A stretch of 64,000 nt of DNA. It comes from Pseudomonas sp. GM21. Lineage in GTDB: Bacteria > Pseudomonadota > Gammaproteobacteria > Pseudomonadales > Pseudomonadaceae. Shown here piece after piece: positions 59,986-64,000 of the stretch. Below the pieces are notes generated by a model that was not told where the DNA came from, did not search any database, and saw only the letters and a program-made list of their open reading frames with translations. Both the position numbers and the translations under genes were made by a program. Within the stretch, counting starts at the first letter, position 1. The number at the start of each line of letters is the position of its first letter. The stretch is from contig NZ_AKJS01000112.1 of NCBI RefSeq assembly GCF_000282215.1, forward strand, positions 1 through 64,000, written 5' to 3'.

Positions 59986-61683
59986 ATGGATCAACCCAGT
60001 GCAAGCCCGCAGCGCAGCTATACCCGTGGTTCCCAAGACAAAGCCTTGCTGGCGATGACCATCGGCCAGGCGTTCGACAACACCGTTGCGCAGCACGCGA
60101 CCGGGGAGGCGCTGGTCGTGTGCCATCAACAGTTGCGCTACACCTGGCAGCAACTGGCCGACGTCGTAGACCTGCATGCCAGAGCGCTGCTCGCGTTGGG
60201 TTTGCAGGCCGGTGATCGTCTCGGCGTCTGGGCTCCGAACTGCGCCCAGTGGTGCATAAGCCAGTTCGCCAGTGCGAAAATCGGCGTGATTCTGGTCAAC
60301 ATCAACCCGGCATACCGCAGCTCCGAACTCGAATACGTGTTGAAGCAATCTGGCTGCCAATGGCTGATCTGTGCCGGTGCGTTCAAAACCTCCGACTATC
60401 ACGGGATGCTGCAAGGCCTTGTTCCTGAGCTTGCCGAGCAATCCATCGGACAATTGCACAGCGAACGCCTGCCCGACCTGCGCGGTGTCATCAGTCTGGA
60501 TGCGCAGCCGCCTTCAGGTTTTCTGCCGTGGTCGCAATTGGCGGATCTGGCTGCCAGCGTTTCGAAGGAACAGCTGCTCGAACGCCAGGACAGCCTGCAT
60601 TTCGATCAGCCGGTGAACATCCAGTACACCTCCGGCACCACCGGGTTCCCGAAGGGCGCGACCCTCAGTCACTACAATATTCTCAACAACGGTTACATGG
60701 TCGGCGAAAGCCTTGGCCTGACCGCCGCTGATCGCCTGGTGATCCCGGTGCCGCTGTATCACTGCTTCGGCATGGTCATGGGCAATCTCGGCTGCATCAC
60801 CCACGGCAGCACCATGATTTATCCGAACGATGCTTTCGATCCGCTGCTGACCCTGGCCACCGTCGCCGAAGAAAAAGCCACGGCGCTTTATGGCGTGCCG
60901 ACCATGTTCATCGCCATGCTCGATCAGCCCAAGCGCGCTGAATTCGATCTGTCGAGCCTGCGTACCGGGATCATGGCCGGCGCCACGTGCCCCATCGAGG
61001 TCATGCGCCGGGTCATCAACGAAATGCACATGAACGAAGTGCAGATTGCCTATGGCATGACGGAAACAAGCCCTGTTTCGTTGCAGACTGGCCCGTCAGA
61101 CGAGTTGGAATTGCGCGTGACCACCGTTGGCCGCACCCAGCCGCAGCTGGAAAGCAAAATCATCGACGAGGCCGGTAACCTCGTGCCGCGCGGCACCATT
61201 GGCGAACTGTGCACCCGTGGTTACAGCGTGATGCTCGGCTACTGGAACAACCCGCAAGGCACGGCCGAGGCCATCGATCAGGCCGGCTGGATGCACACCG
61301 GCGACCTGGCGAGCATGAACGACGAAGGCTATGTAAACATTGCCGGGCGCAACAAGGACATGATCATCCGGGGCGGTGAGAATGTTTACCCACGGGAGCT
61401 GGAAGAGTTCTTCTTTACTCATCCCGCAGTGGCGGACGTGCAAGTGATCGGCATTCCATGCTCGCGTTATGGCGAAGAGATTGTCGCCTGGATCAAATTC
61501 CACCCCGGCCACAGCGCTACCGAGCAGGAACTGCAAGCCTGGTGCAAGGAACGCATCGCGCACTTCAAGACGCCGCGTTACTTCAAGTTCGTGGAAGAGT
61601 TTCCGATGACCGTGACCGGCAAGATCCAGAAATTCCGGATGCGCGAGATCAGTATCGAGGAATTACGCGGTAACAAGGCCTGA
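59986..61683 (+). CDS. AMP-forming acyl-CoA synthetase
   Basis: The 565-residue adenylate-forming enzyme has the P-loop motif YTSGTTGFPKG at 214-224, YGMTETSP and GYWNNPQGT. It likely activates a short or branched-chain acid (for example isovalerate or methylcrotonate-type acids) to the CoA ester. Evidence for that is context: it is divergent from liuA and shares its two LiuR operators. AGGGG lies before the ATG. The chain-length preference is not readable from sequence. Confidence 0.88.
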   Translation: MDQPSASPQRSYTRGSQDKALLAMTIGQAFDNTVAQHATGEALVVCHQQLRYTWQQLADVVDLHARALLALGLQAGDRLGVWAPNCAQWCISQFASAKIGVILVNINPAYRSSELEYVLKQSGCQWLICAGAFKTSDYHGMLQGLVPELAEQSIGQLHSERLPDLRGVISLDAQPPSGFLPWSQLADLAASVSKEQLLERQDSLHFDQPVNIQYTSGTTGFPKGATLSHYNILNNGYMVGESLGLTAADRLVIPVPLYHCFGMVMGNLGCITHGSTMIYPNDAFDPLLTLATVAEEKATALYGVPTMFIAMLDQPKRAEFDLSSLRTGIMAGATCPIEVMRRVINEMHMNEVQIAYGMTETSPVSLQTGPSDELELRVTTVGRTQPQLESKIIDEAGNLVPRGTIGELCTRGYSVMLGYWNNPQGTAEAIDQAGWMHTGDLASMNDEGYVNIAGRNKDMIIRGGENVYPRELEEFFFTHPAVADVQVIGIPCSRYGEEIVAWIKFHPGHSATEQELQAWCKERIAHFKTPRYFKFVEEFPMTVTGKIQKFRMREISIEELRGNKA

Positions 61684-61691
61684 CCACAACC

Positions 61692-61787
61692 CCCTGTGGG
61701 AGCGAGCCTGCTCGCGATAGCGGTAGTCCATCCAATACAGATGTCGACTGACCCACCGCCATCGCGAGCAGGCTCGCTCCCACAGGG
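61692..61787. repeat. REP pair (inverted)
   Basis: The left copy cctgtgggagcgagcctgct continues to cgcgatagcgg; the right copy is its near-exact reverse complement ending about 61787. The arms are about 30 bases. It lies between the acyl-CoA synthetase stop and the shared terminator. Confidence 0.88.
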
Positions 61788-61821
61788 ATAGGCGGTTGAA
61801 ATTACAAATCTCGGAAAGCAC

Positions 61822-61845
61822 AAAGGGGAGCCGAAGCTCCCCTTT
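61822..61845. terminator. Bidirectional terminator (acyl-CoA synthetase and CrcY RNA)
   Basis: A perfect 10-bp stem (AAAGGGGAGC/GCTCCCCTTT) with a 4-base loop is flanked by AATTTT on the plus strand and GTGCTTT on the minus strand. It can end transcripts from both sides. Confidence 0.8.
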
Positions 61846-62200
61846 AATTTTGTCGTTGCGCATGCTCTTTTTTTGTTATTGAGGGGCGGCCTGTTGTTGT
61901 TTTTGGAAACCGTGACCCTTTACCGCTGTTTTTGTCGATCCCCATCCGGGATCAAGAGCAAACGTATTTTTTTGAGCGCTGATCTACTTTTTCGCTGAGC
62001 GATCCAACCAGTTCGGGAGCTACCTGAGGGTAGTTTTATTGTTCTCTGCCCGGTTGCGGGTAACTCCGAAAAGCACCCTGAAAAGCACATCTTCTCCAAA
62101 AAAATCTGTTAGCTGCGTCTCTGCCGTGTTGTTTTTGTTATGTCAGAGTCGTTACGTCTTATTTTTATTAGTGGTTGCTGCTTTTTTTGTTCTTGTTATG
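61822..62200 (-). ncRNA. crcY: CrcY-like Hfq/Crc-sequestering RNA
   Basis: The roughly 379-nt minus-strand region has no coding frame but carries at least five A-rich AAnAAnAA-type motifs when read on the minus strand (for example CATAACAAGAACAAAA at 62200-62185, CATAACAAAAACAACAC at 62143-62127, CCAAAAACAACAACAG at 61906-61891, CAATAACAAAAAAA at 61881-61868). A sigma-54 promoter lies just upstream, a terminator at its end. Length, promoter type, motifs and position next to the HMG-CoA lyase gene match CrcY of Pseudomonas. Such RNAs bind Hfq/Crc and relieve catabolite repression under CbrAB control. Confidence 0.85.
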
Positions 62201-62209
62201 CAGTAGAGA

Positions 62210-62227
62210 TAGCAGGACCCGTGCCAA
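62210..62227 (-). promoter_or_regulatory. Sigma-54 promoter of the CrcY-like RNA
   Basis: On the minus strand TTGGCAC-GGGTC-CTGCTA (62227-62210) matches the -24/-12 consensus TTGGCACNNNNNTTGCTA at all but one fixed position. The start is predicted near 62200. Confidence 0.85.
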
Positions 62228-62306
62228 CTTTTAAAAAACCTTTAAAATCAATGGTTTGAGATTTTGTAGAATTTTTCAATAGGCCAAATCCCGTCAATTT
62301 GTTCCC

Positions 62307-62349
62307 GTGTTACTCGCTTGCCCCCACGTTTTCGACGTCGCGGTAACAC
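62307..62349. promoter_or_regulatory. Putative enhancer site for CbrB upstream of CrcY
   Basis: GTGTTAC (62307-62313) and GTAACAC (62343-62349) form an inverted repeat with a 29-base spacer, centred about 128 bases upstream of the predicted CrcY start. That is a normal distance for a sigma-54 enhancer-binding protein such as CbrB. Half-site assignment is inference. Confidence 0.5.
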
Positions 62350-62358
62350 CCCAAGGCC

Positions 62359-63258
62359 TCACTGTGCGCTACGGGCCTTGGCTACACGCGAACCGGTCGG
62401 ACGCCCCAGCACCGTGCAAATCTGTTGACCGGCCAGGATCAAGGCACCGAGGTCGATACCGGTCTCGATACCCAGGCCGTTGAGCAGGTACACCACGTCT
62501 TCGGTGGCAACGTTACCGCTGGCGCCCTTGGCGTAGGGGCAGCCGCCGAGCCCGGCAATGGAACTGTCAAACACCGAGATACCCTCCAGCAGGCTGGCGT
62601 AGATATTGGCCATGGCCTGGCCATAGGTGTCGTGGAAGTGCCCGGCGAGTTTTTCGCGGGGCACGCCGGCCGCGACCACCTCGAACATCTTGCGGGTGGC
62701 GCCCGCGGTGCCCGTGCCGATGGTGTCGCCCAGCGACACTTCGTAACAGCCCATGGCGTAGAGCTCGCGGGCAACCAGGGCAACTTGCTCCGGCGCGACG
62801 TTACCTTCGTAAGGGCACCCCAGCACGCAGGACACATAACCGCGCACGCTCACGCCGTGTTGTTTGGCGGCCTCCATGATCGGCACGAAACGTTCCAGGC
62901 TTTCGCTGATCGAGCAGTTGATGTTGCGCTGGGAAAAGGCTTCGGACGCAGCGGCGAACACCGCCACTTCCTTCACGCCCGCCGCGATCGCGTCTTCAAA
63001 CCCACGCAGGTTGGGGGCGAGCGCGCCATAGGTCACGCCGGGTTTGCGCTGGATCTGCGCGAAGACCTCGGCGGAACCGGCCATCTGCGGTACCCATTTG
63101 GGGGAAACGAAACTGCCGACTTCTATGTAGCCCAGGCCTGCGGCGGTCAGCGCGTCGACCAGTTGAACCTTGTCGGCAACGCTGATCGGTTGGGCTTCGT
63201 TTTGCAGACCATCGCGTGGGCCGACTTCGACAATGCGTACGTGGGTGGGTAGGGACAT
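62359..63258 (-). CDS. liuE: Hydroxymethylglutaryl-CoA lyase
   Basis: This 299-residue TIM-barrel lyase (also called mvaB) splits HMG-CoA into acetyl-CoA and acetoacetate, the last step of leucine breakdown. The motifs VGPRDGLQNE, GHFHDTYGQA and the Cys loop GLGGCPYAKGASGN are all present. I start at the ATG at 63258; the frame extends upstream through a REP element. It is separated from liuABCD by the acyl-CoA synthetase and the CrcY RNA. Confidence 0.94.
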   Translation of the reverse strand: MSLPTHVRIVEVGPRDGLQNEAQPISVADKVQLVDALTAAGLGYIEVGSFVSPKWVPQMAGSAEVFAQIQRKPGVTYGALAPNLRGFEDAIAAGVKEVAVFAAASEAFSQRNINCSISESLERFVPIMEAAKQHGVSVRGYVSCVLGCPYEGNVAPEQVALVARELYAMGCYEVSLGDTIGTGTAGATRKMFEVVAAGVPREKLAGHFHDTYGQAMANIYASLLEGISVFDSSIAGLGGCPYAKGASGNVATEDVVYLLNGLGIETGIDLGALILAGQQICTVLGRPTGSRVAKARSAQ

Positions 63259-63293
63259 GGGAAGTACCTGCTGATTATCTGAATGCTTGGAAA

Positions 63294-63387
63294 CCTGTGG
63301 GAGCGGGCTTGCCCGCGATGGCGGCCTGCCAGTCAGCATCAATGTTGAATGTCATGCCCTCATCGCGGGCAAGCCCGCTCCCACAGG
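63294..63387. repeat. REP pair (inverted) between liuR and liuE
   Basis: Copies cctgtgggagcgggcttgcc (63294 on) and ggcaagcccgctcccacagg (to 63387) are reverse complements, a variant with cccgcgat instead of ctcgcgat. Confidence 0.88.
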
Positions 63388-63400
63388 GAGATGTGTGGGT

Positions 63401-63802
63401 TTATTGCACCGTCTTCTGACTCTGGATGGTCTGTTCCAGCGCCTGGGTGCAGCGCTCCTGCGCGGTGTCCAGCTCCAGCTTCATCTGCTCGATGTCGAGC
63501 ATCTGCTGTTCCAGCTGTTCGCGGCGCTCGGCGATCTTGTTCAACATGGTTTGCAGTTGTTTCTGATTGCCGCCGGTGGGGTCATACAACTCGATCAGTT
63601 CGCGGCATTCGGCCAGGGAGAAGCCAATGCGCTTGCCCCGCAGGATCAGCTTCAGGCTGACCTTGTCGCGGGGTGAGTAGATGCGCTCCTGGCCGCGACG
63701 CTCGGGGCTGAGCAGACCTTGCTCTTCATAAAAGCGGATGGCTCGCGTGGTGATATCGAGCTCGCGGGCGAGGTCGGAAATGCTGTAGGTCTGGCTGCTC
63801 AT
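63401..63802 (-). CDS. liuR: MerR-family regulator LiuR
   Basis: The 133-residue protein has a MerR winged helix (YSISDLARELDITTRAIRFY, residues ~6-25) and a coiled-coil dimerisation helix, with no metal-binding cysteines in the usual positions. LiuR is the known MerR-type regulator of branched-chain amino-acid catabolism in Pseudomonas. A matching palindrome lies 43 bases upstream of its start (autoregulation), and two more lie upstream of liuA. Confidence 0.9.
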   Translation of the reverse strand: MSSQTYSISDLARELDITTRAIRFYEEQGLLSPERRGQERIYSPRDKVSLKLILRGKRIGFSLAECRELIELYDPTGGNQKQLQTMLNKIAERREQLEQQMLDIEQMKLELDTAQERCTQALEQTIQSQKTVQ

Positions 63803-63844
63803 GGAAGCGCTCGAAAAAGGTCATGGCGCTAAGCTAATGGCAGG

Positions 63845-63860
63845 TTGACGTTTACGTCAA
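63845..63860. promoter_or_regulatory. LiuR-type operator 3 (liuR promoter)
   Basis: TTGACGTTTACGTCAA is a near-perfect palindrome 43 bases upstream of the liuR ATG and shares the ACGTTWACGT core with the two sites at liuA. Confidence 0.78.
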
Positions 63861-63892
63861 GGGGCAGGGGCCGTCAGTGTTCTTGCTGGCCC

Positions 63893-63990
63893 CTTCGCGA
63901 GCAGGCTCGCTCCCACATGGGATCGGCGGTGAACACAAAATCTGTGACATTGCTGATAACCCCTGTGGGAGCGAGCCTGCTCGCGATGGA
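63893..63990. repeat. REP pair (inverted)
   Basis: The left copy ttcgcgagcaggctcgctcc (63894 on) and the right copy gtgggagcgagcctgctcgc (to about 63985) enclose a ~45-base centre, at the window's right end. Confidence 0.88.
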
Positions 63991-64000
63991 GGCGCCTCGG

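Noticed and set aside
1..64000. CRISPR array, insertion sequence, integrase or prophage
   Set aside because: No regularly spaced identical repeats, transposase or integrase motifs were seen; the repeats present are REP-type and long inverted repeats without adjacent transposase genes.

Overview
The window reads as chromosomal DNA of a Pseudomonas of the fluorescens group. The evidence is the gene order tig-clpP-clpX-lon-hupB-ppiD behind a tRNA-His/Leu/His cluster, a LiuR-controlled leucine operon, a PrrF-type iron sRNA, a Crc-sequestering RNA next to the HMG-CoA lyase gene, and many REP elements of the type gtgggagcgagcctgctcgcga. I see no insertion sequence, integrase or CRISPR array.

Layout. 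1-10.3 kb: tRNAs and the protein quality-control block (trigger factor, ClpP, ClpX, Lon, HU, PpiD), with a degenerate tRNA-Asp-like gene between hupB and ppiD, then a DUF2242 lipoprotein. 10.3-16.7 kb: two tiny ORFs behind an ANR-like box, an AraC regulator paired with a nitrilase-fold protein that lacks catalytic residues, fadH, a PLP-dependent deaminase/desulfhydrase and a cytochrome b561. 16.8-20 kb: 2-aminoethylphosphonate degradation (phnW, phnX) with a divergent LysR regulator. 20-25 kb: a short VgrG, a YebC-family protein, an LRR-protein kinase fusion and ZapE. 25.3-28.3 kb: an ECF sigma/anti-sigma pair facing a catalase-like/cytochrome b561 operon; matching ECF promoters point in both directions. 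28.5 kb: an M14 carboxypeptidase.

29.8-52.7 kb is a 23-kb accessory catabolic region. It holds a Rieske N-demethylase with its reductase, an old-yellow-enzyme-type N-demethylase, a proline racemase/hydroxyproline epimerase-family protein, a FAD amino-acid oxidase, a DHDPS-family deaminase, an aldehyde dehydrogenase, a ProC-like reductase, two separate glycine-betaine-type ABC transporters, a cupin, an MFS protein and four regulators (LysR, GntR, GlxA/AraC, TetR). The most coherent reading is uptake and stepwise demethylation of proline betaine and/or hydroxyproline betaine, followed by epimerisation, oxidation, deamination and oxidation to 2-oxoglutarate. The epimerase-family protein lacks the second catalytic cysteine, so one step may differ from the known pathway.

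52.8-64 kb: the PrrF sRNA with a Fur box sits at the right edge of that region. It is followed by a DUF6124-like gene, a LexA/S24-type repressor without its catalytic serine, and the leucine/isovalerate cluster liuABCD, acyl-CoA synthetase, liuE and liuR, with three LiuR-type palindromes. Between liuE and the acyl-CoA synthetase lies a roughly 380-nt CrcY-like RNA with a sigma-54 promoter. All assignments come from reading sequence and motifs; no database search was run.
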